A stretch of DNA of 35,077 nt from NCBI GenBank assembly GCA_018065645.1, contig JAGHSX010000187.1, positions 1 through 35,077 on the forward strand. The letters run 5' to 3'. The DNA comes from Candidatus Scybalousia scybalohippi (GTDB lineage: Bacteria > Bacteroidota > Bacteroidia > Bacteroidales > P3). The position numbers were made by a program, and so were the translations under genes. The notes beneath the pieces are model-generated. The model did no database searches. It was not told the origin of the DNA and saw nothing but the letters and a program-made list of their open reading frames with translations. This document shows, piece after piece, positions 1-8,024 of this stretch. Numbering within the stretch: the stretch's first letter is position 1; each line of letters opens with the position of its first letter.

Positions 1-82
1 AAGCAAGGGGAATATCAAACCACAGGTTAAATACACACAAGCATCAAATCCCCTTGCGAAACATTAAAACGGAGATACGACA

Positions 83-229
83 ATGAGAACTTTATTTATA
101 ATCACAAACTTATTACTTCTGATAGCTTATTTATATGCTGTAAATACAAACAGAATGTTCTGCCTAGCTTTATGGTTAATTATACCAGCTATCAATCTAG
201 CATTAATTTCAGTTGCAGAGAGGAGATAA
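83..229 (+). CDS. 48-aa single-pass membrane microprotein (MRTLFIITNLLLLIAYLYAV...)
   Basis: ATG at 83 after a ggag RBS; strongly hydrophobic N-terminus; stop TAA 227-229. Below the length cutoff of the supplied ORF track. Confidence 0.6.
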   Translation: MRTLFIITNLLLLIAYLYAVNTNRMFCLALWLIIPAINLALISVAERR

Positions 230-233
230 TACA

Positions 234-551
234 ATGGATAGCAAAAAAGCATATTCAGCAATATTTTGTTACTTTGAGCAATTAACAAACAAAAGAATTG
301 ATGATGTTTTAAGTGATTGGAGTTCTGATTGTAAAACACGTCAAGAGGCAAGAGAAGAAGTTTTAGATAACCTTTTATCAGACCTTGAGAATATCGGACT
401 TCGTGATTTTGGTGAGTTTATCGTAAATGAGTTAGATGGCTGTTATATGCATAAAGATAACGTGTTTAATAACCTTTATGATGAAGAACCAAGGTATGTA
501 ATGCCTGAAATTGAAGAAATGGGCAAATTAGTCAAACAATTAAAGATTTAA
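234..551 (+). CDS. hypothetical early phage protein
   Basis: ORF in track; ATG at 234 (MDSKKAYSAIF) has an aggag RBS and is preferred over 213. Confidence 0.7.
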   Translation: MDSKKAYSAIFCYFEQLTNKRIDDVLSDWSSDCKTRQEAREEVLDNLLSDLENIGLRDFGEFIVNELDGCYMHKDNVFNNLYDEEPRYVMPEIEEMGKLVKQLKI

Positions 552-658
552 CAATAATGGGAAGATGAAACACCTTAAAATATATGTAACTCTGACATTC
601 AATATACGACTTGTTCACAATCATCATCTTCCCACCTTACATTTAGGAGAAAACGGCA

Positions 659-1270
659 ATGGCAATGAAAAGTATTAACATAAAAGGCAAGGACTACATC
701 CTTGTAAATGAAAGATTAAAAGAGTTTAGAAATAACTTCAAAGATTACTCACTTATTACAGAGATAATAGAAATGGGTACTGACTTCTGCACAATGAAAG
801 CAACTATTATTGATGATAAAGGTGTAATAAGAGCAACAGGTTTCGCCAGAGAAGTTGTAGCAAAATCCCCAATTAACAAATTCGCTTTTGTTGAAAACTG
901 CGAAACTTCTGCAATGGGTCGTTGTTTGGGTAATTTTGGTATTGGTATTGACCAAGCAATATGCACCGCAGAAGAGTTATTGACTAAACTATCACAAGAT
1001 TTGGAGCAGGACAATCCTCACGACCATAAAATTATCTCATCACCTGCTCCAACCCCTACCCCACAGAAATCATTAAAAGAACGTTATACAAGATGTCTTG
1101 ATATTATCATCAACAAGCCAGAATGGTTTAATGATGAGTATAAAGAAAGAGCAAGAGTTCTTATAGAAGATTTAAGAAAAGATGGCTCTCCTGATACCAC
1201 AATTTCAGCAAAAACACTAGAGGACGCAATTATTAAATTAGCAACTAATGGAGATGAGTTACCACTATGA
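659..1270 (+). CDS. putative Rad52/Erf-like single-strand annealing protein
   Basis: Motif pattern ATGFAREV...INKFAFVENCETSAMGRCLGNFGIGID, as I recall it from a widespread phage recombination-associated family; acidic tip DELPL. Family assignment from memory. Confidence 0.55.
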   Translation: MAMKSINIKGKDYILVNERLKEFRNNFKDYSLITEIIEMGTDFCTMKATIIDDKGVIRATGFAREVVAKSPINKFAFVENCETSAMGRCLGNFGIGIDQAICTAEELLTKLSQDLEQDNPHDHKIISSPAPTPTPQKSLKERYTRCLDIIINKPEWFNDEYKERARVLIEDLRKDGSPDTTISAKTLEDAIIKLATNGDELPL

Positions 1271-1401
1271 GAAGAATACAGAATATGTTAATTATTAAGC
1301 CATTTGCGTGGCTCTTAACAAGGTTTTTTGATTGTGAGGTTTTTATCTACACAGGCAATAAAACCAAAGCAGGCAACAAGATTTATAACAAGGTTAAATA
1401 A
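1267..1401 (+). CDS. 44-aa small protein, translationally coupled (ATGA overlap)
   Basis: ATG 1267 overlaps the TGA of the upstream gene; open to TAA 1399-1401. Confidence 0.45.
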   Translation: MRRIQNMLIIKPFAWLLTRFFDCEVFIYTGNKTKAGNKIYNKVK

Positions 1402-1473
1402 AAATATGGGGTGGTCAAGTTTTGTTGTCGTATCTACCTCCGCCACCCCACCTCAATTTAGGGAGAGAGAAAA

Positions 1474-1695
1474 ATGAGAAAGCAAGATTTAGTTTTAGAT
1501 TATTTGAAAGCAGGAAACTCAATTACTGCTATGCAAGCAACGGACTTATTCGGCACAACCAAACTAACAACCATAATATCTGTGTTACGCAAAAAGCACA
1601 ATATCATTGGTATTAGACACGAGGGTTTAGATTGTTTAGGCAACCCTACACATTGGAACGAATACACATATTTAGGAGAGATAGATGTTAAGTAA
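1474..1695 (+). CDS. helix-turn-helix phage protein
   Basis: KQDLVLDYLKAGNSITAMQATDLFGTTKLTTIISVLRKKHNI is a winged-HTH-like pattern common in phage early genes. Confidence 0.65.
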   Translation: MRKQDLVLDYLKAGNSITAMQATDLFGTTKLTTIISVLRKKHNIIGIRHEGLDCLGNPTHWNEYTYLGEIDVK

Positions 1696-2020
1696 AATAT
1701 TAAAGATTATTGATATTTGGAAATGGCACAAAAACACATTTCCACAAGCAACATCAAAGAGTCAACTTATCAAGCTACAATCAGAAATTAACGAGGTTGT
1801 AGATGCCAAAAAAGAGTTAAGAAATGCTAACAATTATCAAATGAGAAACATTAAGAGAAAACACGTTAGAGAAGAACTTATAGATGTTATTATCACAAGT
1901 ATTAACTGCTTACGTTACCAAGATATTTATGAGGACGTTTGTATCAAAATGAGTTCAAACAAACAACGTGATTGGAATACAAAAACTATGCACCACAAGG
2001 AGAACGACAATGGTAAATAA
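1685..2020 (+). CDS. MazG-like nucleotide pyrophosphohydrolase
   Basis: FPQATSKSQLIKLQSEINEVVDA...REELIDVIITSI: MazG-like EExxE/ExxD-type helices. Confidence 0.55.
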   Translation: MLSKILKIIDIWKWHKNTFPQATSKSQLIKLQSEINEVVDAKKELRNANNYQMRNIKRKHVREELIDVIITSINCLRYQDIYEDVCIKMSSNKQRDWNTKTMHHKENDNGK

Positions 2021-2183
2021 CACAAACAAAGTAATGAATGAAGTTCGTAAAGCAGAAGTAAATGCTTTACGTCAGGAATTAGAAAGTCAAAAAGCTTTTT
2101 ATGAAAATAAAATCAAAGAGTTGCAACGTTTAATTGATAGTTTAGTTAAAGATGCAGGGATTGTAATTAAGGATGTGCATTGA
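2010..2183 (+). CDS. small coiled-coil protein
   Basis: ATG at 2010 (MVNNTNKVMNEVRKAEVNALRQELES...) after an aggagaac RBS. Confidence 0.5.
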   Translation: MVNNTNKVMNEVRKAEVNALRQELESQKAFYENKIKELQRLIDSLVKDAGIVIKDVH

Positions 2184-2331
2184 TTATGAAAAAGAGATTA
2201 AACAACTCCAATATGAACTCAAATACAAAGATAGCTACATTGAGTTTTTGAAAAGCGAAATCAAAGAACTAGAGGATAAAATAGATGAGCAAAAACACGA
2301 TAAAACGAATAAACAAAATCAGGGGAATTGA
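2173..2331 (+). CDS. 52-aa coiled-coil small protein (MCIDYEKEIKQLQYELKYKDSYIEFL...)
   Basis: Open frame from ATG 2173 overlapping the upstream stop; not in the track because it is short. Confidence 0.45.
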   Translation: MCIDYEKEIKQLQYELKYKDSYIEFLKSEIKELEDKIDEQKHDKTNKQNQGN

Positions 2332-2334
2332 GAA

Positions 2335-2577
2335 ATGAGAGAAGATAGCGATATTAAATTAGTGCAAGCATTAGACAAGTGCGAGAACCTACAAAAGGAA
2401 AATGAGGAACTTAAAGAACTTCTTAAACAAGTAAATGAACATTTTGATTGGGTTAGTTATGACGATAGTTTTTATGTAAATTACCCTCTTTGGCGGGAGA
2501 TTAAAAAAGCTCTAGGGATTAAAGACAAGCAATTAGAAAAATCAGTCAATAATGATATAGAGGAGTTAGATAAATGA
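2335..2577 (+). CDS. hypothetical phage protein
   Basis: ORF in track; ends LEKSVNNDIEELDK within a repeated gene-boundary sequence. Confidence 0.6.
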   Translation: MREDSDIKLVQALDKCENLQKENEELKELLKQVNEHFDWVSYDDSFYVNYPLWREIKKALGIKDKQLEKSVNNDIEELDK

Positions 2578-2801
2578 GTATTAAGATAGAGCAATTACTA
2601 CCACTACTTAAAAAAGGTTGGGTAGCTATGGATGGTAATTGTAAATGGGGTTGGTACGATAAGAAACCTGATATGGGTGAAAATTTTTTGCAATGGTTTC
2701 CAAACGTTAACGGTGGAGATTACAAAATGTTGAATTTTACTTTTGACATCGCTCCTGTTGATGATTGGACACAAAGTTTAATGAGGTGTGGTAATGAGTG
2801 A
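2574..2801 (+). CDS. Trp-rich hypothetical phage protein
   Basis: ORF in track; ATGA overlap with upstream gene. Confidence 0.6.
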   Translation: MSIKIEQLLPLLKKGWVAMDGNCKWGWYDKKPDMGENFLQWFPNVNGGDYKMLNFTFDIAPVDDWTQSLMRCGNE

Positions 2802-3243
2802 AGAATTAACCAAAAAGTTAAAGCAAGGTAATCTAAAAGATGGATATTATTACGCAAAAATGCCCACAGGTTGCGTAGATGTAGTTAGCCTATATAACCT
2901 ACGTCAGTTAAGATTAGCTAAAGATGGCGATAAAATAGAAGTATTATCTCCAGTTCCTAGTTTTGATGAAACAGTTATGATGATAACGTTATTGGATAAA
3001 ATGGAAGAAGAGATTAAAGAATTAAAAACAAAATCAGCCAAAGCATTAGAATACTACAACAAGGTAAATATCAACCGTAATTATCCTGATAAAGTGAGCC
3101 AGCTAAAGTCTTATATCAAAAGGCTAATTGAGGAAAGAGAGAAACTTAAAAAGCAGTTAGAAATGTTGCTAAATCCTAAAAATGTTACAGAAAATGTTTC
3201 AAATCAAAAAGTACAACATTGTGAAAAACGCACAGATGAATAG
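2794..3243 (+). CDS. hypothetical phage protein with C-terminal coiled coil
   Basis: ATG 2794 (MSEELTKKLKQGN). Confidence 0.55.
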   Translation: MSEELTKKLKQGNLKDGYYYAKMPTGCVDVVSLYNLRQLRLAKDGDKIEVLSPVPSFDETVMMITLLDKMEEEIKELKTKSAKALEYYNKVNINRNYPDKVSQLKSYIKRLIEEREKLKKQLEMLLNPKNVTENVSNQKVQHCEKRTDE

Positions 3244-3252
3244 GAGATTACA

Positions 3253-3507
3253 ATGACCGTTGTTAGAATAAAAGATAAAAAAGATATTTATGTATCAAAA
3301 GAGAGTTTTTGGGAAAGCTTTTGGTCTGACACTTATATGTGTGTTAGTAATGCATTTGTTTTATGGTTAGCTCACGAATACTTTGGGAATGAGTGGTTAC
3401 CTTGTTTTATTTTGTGGATATGTGCTTTAGGATTGCTTATGAGGTCTAAGGAAAAGCAAGTAACAAAAGAAGAACTATTTAAGATGTTAGAGGAGTTAGA
3501 TAAATGA
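3253..3507 (+). CDS. small membrane protein
   Basis: Hydrophobic segment FGNEWLPCFILWICALGLLM; RBS aggag. Confidence 0.55.
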   Translation: MTVVRIKDKKDIYVSKESFWESFWSDTYMCVSNAFVLWLAHEYFGNEWLPCFILWICALGLLMRSKEKQVTKEELFKMLEELDK

Positions 3508-3740
3508 GTAAAGAAAAATTTGAAATTGGCGATATTTGGGAAAACGACTATTTTGCCACGATAATTACAAAAGTATGGGGAGATTATAATAATCTTGCCT
3601 ATGGTGTCAGATTAAATAAAAAAAACGGGCAAATATCAAGCACTGAATGTATTTGTTTGGTTGATACAAAAAAATATGACAATTACAAAGGTAAATCTAA
3701 ATATCCAGTTAATAGTTGGTTTGAGGTGCAAGATGACTAG
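3504..3740 (+). CDS. hypothetical phage protein
   Basis: ORF in track; coupled start. Confidence 0.55.
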   Translation: MSKEKFEIGDIWENDYFATIITKVWGDYNNLAYGVRLNKKNGQISSTECICLVDTKKYDNYKGKSKYPVNSWFEVQDD

Positions 3741-4050
3741 CTACGCTGAATTATGTCGTGAATATGGCATATCTTACAAGTTGTTTTGCAGAAGATATTA
3801 TGAATATGGATGGGATTTACTTGAATCTTTAGAAACTCCAAAAATGTCAATAAAAGAATGTTGCCAAAAAGCTAGTAGTGAAAGTGCTAGAAAAAGAAGA
3901 TTTATAGGTACAGATGAGCAAAAATTATATTCTACACTTGATAGACCTTATTATCAAAGGGTTAGAAGAGCGGTGAAGAAAGGAATAAGATGTAAAGATG
4001 CATTGAGATTATGCGTTAAGCCATTTGGAGCAAAAGATTATGGATACTAA
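3733..4050 (+). CDS. putative HTH-type small DNA-binding protein
   Basis: ATG 3733 (MTSYAELCREYGISYKLFCRRYYEYGW...), basic and HTH-like. Confidence 0.45.
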   Translation: MTSYAELCREYGISYKLFCRRYYEYGWDLLESLETPKMSIKECCQKASSESARKRRFIGTDEQKLYSTLDRPYYQRVRRAVKKGIRCKDALRLCVKPFGAKDYGY

Positions 4051-4071
4051 AAAAAATAGAGGAGTTAGATG

Positions 4072-4371
4072 ATGGGAACTAATTATTATCTTAAAACTGA
4101 TTTTTGCCCTTGTTGTGGTAAGCCGAGAAAAACTATACACCTTGGTAGAACCTCGCATGGCTGGAAGTTTTTATTTCACAAACAACCACGAATTTTCAAT
4201 TATAAATCATTTTGTAAAATCATTGATACAGGTATTATAGAAGATGAATATGAACGACAATTAAGCAAAGATGATTTGATTGATATTATTAGTAGTTTCC
4301 AAAATGGAAAAGACCACGATGAAGTAGAGATAATTGATGGTTATAACTTTTTAGAAAGTGATTTTTGTTAG
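4072..4371 (+). CDS. phage zinc-ribbon-like protein (MGTNYYLKTDFCPCCGK...)
   Basis: CPCC motif and MGTNYY start typical of a recurring phage hypothetical family (recalled, not searched). Confidence 0.55.
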   Translation: MGTNYYLKTDFCPCCGKPRKTIHLGRTSHGWKFLFHKQPRIFNYKSFCKIIDTGIIEDEYERQLSKDDLIDIISSFQNGKDHDEVEIIDGYNFLESDFC

Positions 4372-4381
4372 GAGTTAGATA

Positions 4382-4447
4382 ATGTTATTCGGATTAGGAG
4401 CTTTATTTATGTTATATGCTTTATGGTTAACAGGACATTTAAAGTAG
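4382..4447 (+). CDS. 21-aa hydrophobic microprotein (MLFGLGALFMLYALWLTGHLK)
   Basis: RBS aggag followed by ATG at 4382; stop TAG 4445-4447. Confidence 0.35.
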   Translation: MLFGLGALFMLYALWLTGHLK

Positions 4448-4454
4448 GTTGAAA

Positions 4455-4649
4455 ATGACAGACGATAGACACAGATTTGATGAACTATGCGACTTTATGC
4501 AGGAACATTACTTTACCATTGAGGATATGTTAGCAATTATATGTGCGAACCTATGCAGACAGAAAGGTAAAGAATTTGAAACTAAGATGCTAGTTGGCGG
4601 ACACGAGTTTGAAATTAAGATTGTAAAGAAAGGAACTTTATTTGCGTAG
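4455..4649 (+). CDS. hypothetical protein whose C-terminus reads into a duplicated methyltransferase fragment
   Basis: ATG 4455; the last codons lie in the 96-bp repeat 4629-4724. Confidence 0.5.
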   Translation: MTDDRHRFDELCDFMQEHYFTIEDMLAIICANLCRQKGKEFETKMLVGGHEFEIKIVKKGTLFA

Positions 4650-4724
4650 AGAAAGATTACGACTACTGGAAAGCTAGTTGTAAAAGATTAGAAGATGAAC
4701 AAAAACAAGGAATATTGTTTTAGG
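4629..4724 (+). repeat. 96-bp inverted-orientation copy of the 3' end of the DNA methyltransferase gene (other copy 31719-31814)
   Basis: Aligned by eye: only three mismatches; this copy translates VEKDYDYWKASCKRLEDEQKQGILF*, versus VEKDYDYWKASCKRLEDEQKQGTLF* in the gene. Confidence 0.92.
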
Positions 4725-4734
4725 AGATATAAAG

Positions 4735-5031
4735 ATGATTAAACTTATTTGGTGGATTATAAAACATATAATTTGGGGTGGCGATTTTGAAGCAGATTTT
4801 TCTTTTCTTATGGATTTTGAAGAAGCATCTGAATATCTCAAAAAAGGATATTTCATTTATCAATTTTCTTACCCTGATATTCTTTATGTGATGATTGATG
4901 AAGAAATATATTCCATTGATACTAAAAAGAAAAAGATTGAATTAGTAACACATTTTTCTGCAACTGCTATGAAATATTCATGGAAAGTATTACCTTTAAC
5001 AGAACAAGTAAAATTAAAGAAAGGAGATTAA
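4735..5031 (+). CDS. hypothetical phage protein with hydrophobic N-terminus
   Basis: ORF in track with RBS aggag. Confidence 0.55.
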   Translation: MIKLIWWIIKHIIWGGDFEADFSFLMDFEEASEYLKKGYFIYQFSYPDILYVMIDEEIYSIDTKKKKIELVTHFSATAMKYSWKVLPLTEQVKLKKGD

Positions 5032-5033
5032 AG

Positions 5034-5198
5034 ATGAAAGTATATGTTTTAGAGCGTAGAATGAGAAATACTAGCGATGATTATACAGCTATTGCAGTAT
5101 ATTCCAATCAAAGCACTTGCGAAAGTATATGTTATGAAATGAATGAAAGTTACCCAATATATGAATTTGTTTGGGAAGAATTTGAATTGGAGAATTAA
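5034..5198 (+). CDS. hypothetical phage protein
   Basis: ATG 5034 after aaggagattaaag. Confidence 0.55.
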   Translation: MKVYVLERRMRNTSDDYTAIAVYSNQSTCESICYEMNESYPIYEFVWEEFELEN

Positions 5199-5201
5199 AG
5201 A

Positions 5202-5323
5202 TACGGTGCCGAGGGGGGTTAAAAGGTGCGGAGATAAGTTGCAAATTATCGGAGCGAAACAGAGTAGCTTGCTGTTATACTTGGTTAAATGATAGATAAA
5301 ATCCTAGTTAGCTATCAGCCGTA
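5202..5323. ncRNA. candidate structured RNA element (multibranch)
   Basis: ORF-free gap in a densely packed operon; closing stem TACGGT(5202-5207)/GCCGTA(5318-5323) with internal hairpins GATAA/TTATC, AACAG/CTGTT and TGATAG/CTATCA. Confidence 0.4.
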
Positions 5324-5342
5324 AATAAAAGGGAGAAAATAA

Positions 5343-5567
5343 ATGATATTTTTAATAAAGATAATGAGAAAATTAGGAATTAAATCCACTGTTACCAAAG
5401 ATGAAATAATTGATGTGCAGAATAAACTTATTAATAACTATCAAGACCAGTTAAGCGATGCTGAAACAATACTTAAATCTCTAGCTTATGGTTATCAGAG
5501 CCGTAACAGATACAATGAATTAATCGGCAAAGCATATCAATATATAAGTAAATATTATAAGGATTAG
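5343..5567 (+). CDS. hypothetical phage protein
   Basis: ORF in track, RBS gggag. Confidence 0.55.
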   Translation: MIFLIKIMRKLGIKSTVTKDEIIDVQNKLINNYQDQLSDAETILKSLAYGYQSRNRYNELIGKAYQYISKYYKD

Positions 5568-5571
5568 ATAA

Positions 5572-6012
5572 ATGCAAGAATGGGATGATGAGCAATTTCA
5601 AGTATTTGAGAATAATGGTGGATATACTTTACCAATACCAAGAGTTGTTGAAATGGAAGAGACTAAAGTTGTACAAATCTACACTAAAACACAAAATGGA
5701 TATAGTTCTATTGTGGTTGCTGATAAAGATAGAGTGTATAAAAATGAGGTTTTAGCTACTGATAAAATGAGTGCGATAATGAGAGGTGCTAGTTATGTTA
5801 AGAATATGCTACCTTATACTGACAGAGTGGATTTGTTCGCTGATGTACAATTATACGAAATACAGATGAATAGATACCTCAATAGAATGAGATTACCAAT
5901 AGAGTTAAATAATGAAAAGAACAGATGTCAAAAATTGACACAACTATGTGATAGAGGTTTAGTTGATATTAAGTTAAGACTAATGCAAGCTTTTAACAGA
6001 GGTGAGAGATGA
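5572..6012 (+). CDS. hypothetical phage protein
   Basis: ORF in track. Confidence 0.6.
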   Translation: MQEWDDEQFQVFENNGGYTLPIPRVVEMEETKVVQIYTKTQNGYSSIVVADKDRVYKNEVLATDKMSAIMRGASYVKNMLPYTDRVDLFADVQLYEIQMNRYLNRMRLPIELNNEKNRCQKLTQLCDRGLVDIKLRLMQAFNRGER

Positions 6013-6437
6013 TAGTTGATGACACTTCTGAAGAATACTATCAAGCATTATGCATTAATGATAGGATTGAAGAATTAAGAGTTGAGCAAAAGGTTATTTA
6101 TTATCACTTGCCAATAGATAATGCTAACATAAGAATTAATTGTGGTGGCATATTAAGATTAGATATACTTCATAGATTAGCCAAGTTTTTCAATGTTAGC
6201 CTTGAATATCTGCTATATGGTGGCAAAAAAGAACCATATAAAGAAATAGATATAAACTTAAAAAACATAGTCAAATACTTCAAAGAAAACAAGATTAAGC
6301 ACGATAGCAACAGCATTAAAGTAACAATTTCAAAAATCAAAAATAACAAATCAAGGTATATATCGCCATTAATGTTATTCAAGTTGGAGAAATGTTGCAA
6401 ACATAAACTATACGACATTATTACAGGAGAAAATTAA
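6009..6437 (+). CDS. putative XRE-type regulator
   Basis: LDILHRLAKFFNVSLEYLLYGGKKE matches the end of XRE HTH domains; N-terminal half is divergent. Confidence 0.5.
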   Translation: MIVDDTSEEYYQALCINDRIEELRVEQKVIYYHLPIDNANIRINCGGILRLDILHRLAKFFNVSLEYLLYGGKKEPYKEIDINLKNIVKYFKENKIKHDSNSIKVTISKIKNNKSRYISPLMLFKLEKCCKHKLYDIITGEN

Positions 6438-6658
6438 TGAAGAAAAATAACACACAAGTTGAGCATCCAGAATATTATAATAAACATCCGTCAGGTATTG
6501 AGTGTATTGACGTGGTGGAATGGTATAATTTCAATGTAGGTAACGTTATTAAATATTTATGGCGAATGGGATTAAAAGACGAAAACCCACCATTGCAAGA
6601 CCTAAAAAAAGCCAAATTCTATTTAGATAGAGAAATAGCAAGGCTAGAAAAACTTTAA
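6437..6658 (+). CDS. DUF3310 (SaV-like) phage nucleotide-associated protein
   Basis: VEHPEYYNKHPSGIECIDVVEWYNFNVGNVIKYLWRMGLKDE...DLKKAKFYLDREI is a textbook DUF3310 pattern. Confidence 0.85.
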   Translation: MKKNNTQVEHPEYYNKHPSGIECIDVVEWYNFNVGNVIKYLWRMGLKDENPPLQDLKKAKFYLDREIARLEKL

Positions 6659-6755
6659 CCTCTATGGGGCAGTTGTATCGGCTAACCTTAATCAATTTAT
6701 TTTTTAAAACTCCTCTGCCCCACCTTTTTAATTGACTCTTTTAAGGATTTATAAT

Positions 6756-7094
6756 ATGACATTATTAAATACAAAAGATGCGTGTGGATATTTAAAAATT
6801 GGTAGATACTTGTTTGAATCAGCAGTTAATTCAGGCAATATCCCTTATATTATGCCATCCAAACGCAAGATGTTTAATAGTGAGGATTTGGATAAATGGC
6901 TAAAAAGCACACAGACCCATATAGGTTATTTAAAAGAGGAAATATCTACCACGCATACATTTCATTCGCAAGACAAGACGGCTCACAAGTGCAGTTTAGA
7001 TGCTCTACTGGTACAACGGATAGAGCAGAGGCAGTCAGAAGAACAACAGAAAAAGTCCTTGAACTTCAAAAAACACCTGAAAATACAAAATTAA
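6756..7094 (+). CDS. excisionase-like MerR-type HTH protein
   Basis: MTLLNTKDACGYLKIGRYLFESAVNSGNIPYIMPSKRKMFNSEDLDKWLK: HTH_17/Xis-like; directly upstream of and overlapping the integrase gene. Confidence 0.6.
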   Translation: MTLLNTKDACGYLKIGRYLFESAVNSGNIPYIMPSKRKMFNSEDLDKWLKSTQTHIGYLKEEISTTHTFHSQDKTAHKCSLDALLVQRIEQRQSEEQQKKSLNFKKHLKIQN

Positions 7095-7912
7095 CTATTG
7101 ATGAGGCTTTTGGTCTGTTCTATGAAAGACATTCACAATTTTTATCACGACCAAACGAACAATTAAACGGATTAAAAAACTTAAAAGATTTATTAAATAA
7201 AAAATATTTAGATGAAATTAATGCTAATACATTAGCTGAATTTGTAGCAACAAGAAAAAAATCAGTAAAAAATGGCACAATTAACAGAGAGTTGATGCTT
7301 ATTTCATCAATTATGACTAAATGTGATGAATGGGGTTTTAAAATACCTAATGTTAAAATTTCAAAGTATAAACTTCGTGAAACAGCAGAAAATATAAAAT
7401 ATTTTGACAGTATGGAAACTGTGCAAAAAATTATTGATAATGCATCCCCTCATCTGAAACCTATTATCTACACTGCATTATATACAGGTTTAAGACGTGG
7501 TAATTTACTCGCTTTGAAATGGGAAAATATAGATTTCAAAAATAATGTGATTAATGTAAAAGTTAAAGATAAAACAACAGATGGTGGCAAAAACTTTGTT
7601 ATCCCAATGATAGATAAATTAAAAGAAATATTAGAGCAACAACCTAAAGTTTGTGAATATGTATTTACTTTTGATGGTAAACAAATAAAAGATATTAGTC
7701 GTTCGTGGCACACAGCTTTAAGAAATGCAAATATACCTTATATGAACTTTCACACCTTACGTCATACTTGTGCAACGTGGATGCTAAAAGAAACAGGCAA
7801 CTTAAAACTAACTCAACAAATTTTAGGACACGCAGATATTAAAACCACAACCAAATATGCACACGTTTTAGATGGAGAAAAAAGGTCTGCTCTTGAGAGT
7901 GTTTTTAAGTAA
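6896..7912 (+). CDS. int: tyrosine recombinase / phage integrase
   Basis: Catalytic residues R (TGLRRGN), K, HxxR (HTLRH), H (LGHAD), Y (KYAHV). Confidence 0.95.
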   Translation: MAKKHTDPYRLFKRGNIYHAYISFARQDGSQVQFRCSTGTTDRAEAVRRTTEKVLELQKTPENTKLTIDEAFGLFYERHSQFLSRPNEQLNGLKNLKDLLNKKYLDEINANTLAEFVATRKKSVKNGTINRELMLISSIMTKCDEWGFKIPNVKISKYKLRETAENIKYFDSMETVQKIIDNASPHLKPIIYTALYTGLRRGNLLALKWENIDFKNNVINVKVKDKTTDGGKNFVIPMIDKLKEILEQQPKVCEYVFTFDGKQIKDISRSWHTALRNANIPYMNFHTLRHTCATWMLKETGNLKLTQQILGHADIKTTTKYAHVLDGEKRSALESVFK

Positions 7913-8024
7913 AAAATGCGTGAAAGAATGCGTAGTTCTTTAAAAGTTGCACAATTTTTGCACAATACTTGTTTTTGTCTAAAATAAATAACATCAAAAC
8001 AATTACTTAACTATACAGCCTACT

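Noticed and set aside
745-1014. Minus-strand ORFs 745-1014 and 749-955
   Set aside because: Antisense shadows of the annealase-like gene.
1406-1477. Small ORFs starting at the ATGGGG of the hairpin elements (e.g. MGWSSFVVVSTSATPPQFREREK, MGQLYRLTLINLFFKTPLPHLFN)
   Set aside because: No RBS upstream, sequences unrelated, and the 559 element closes after three codons; paired arms explain the shared pattern better.
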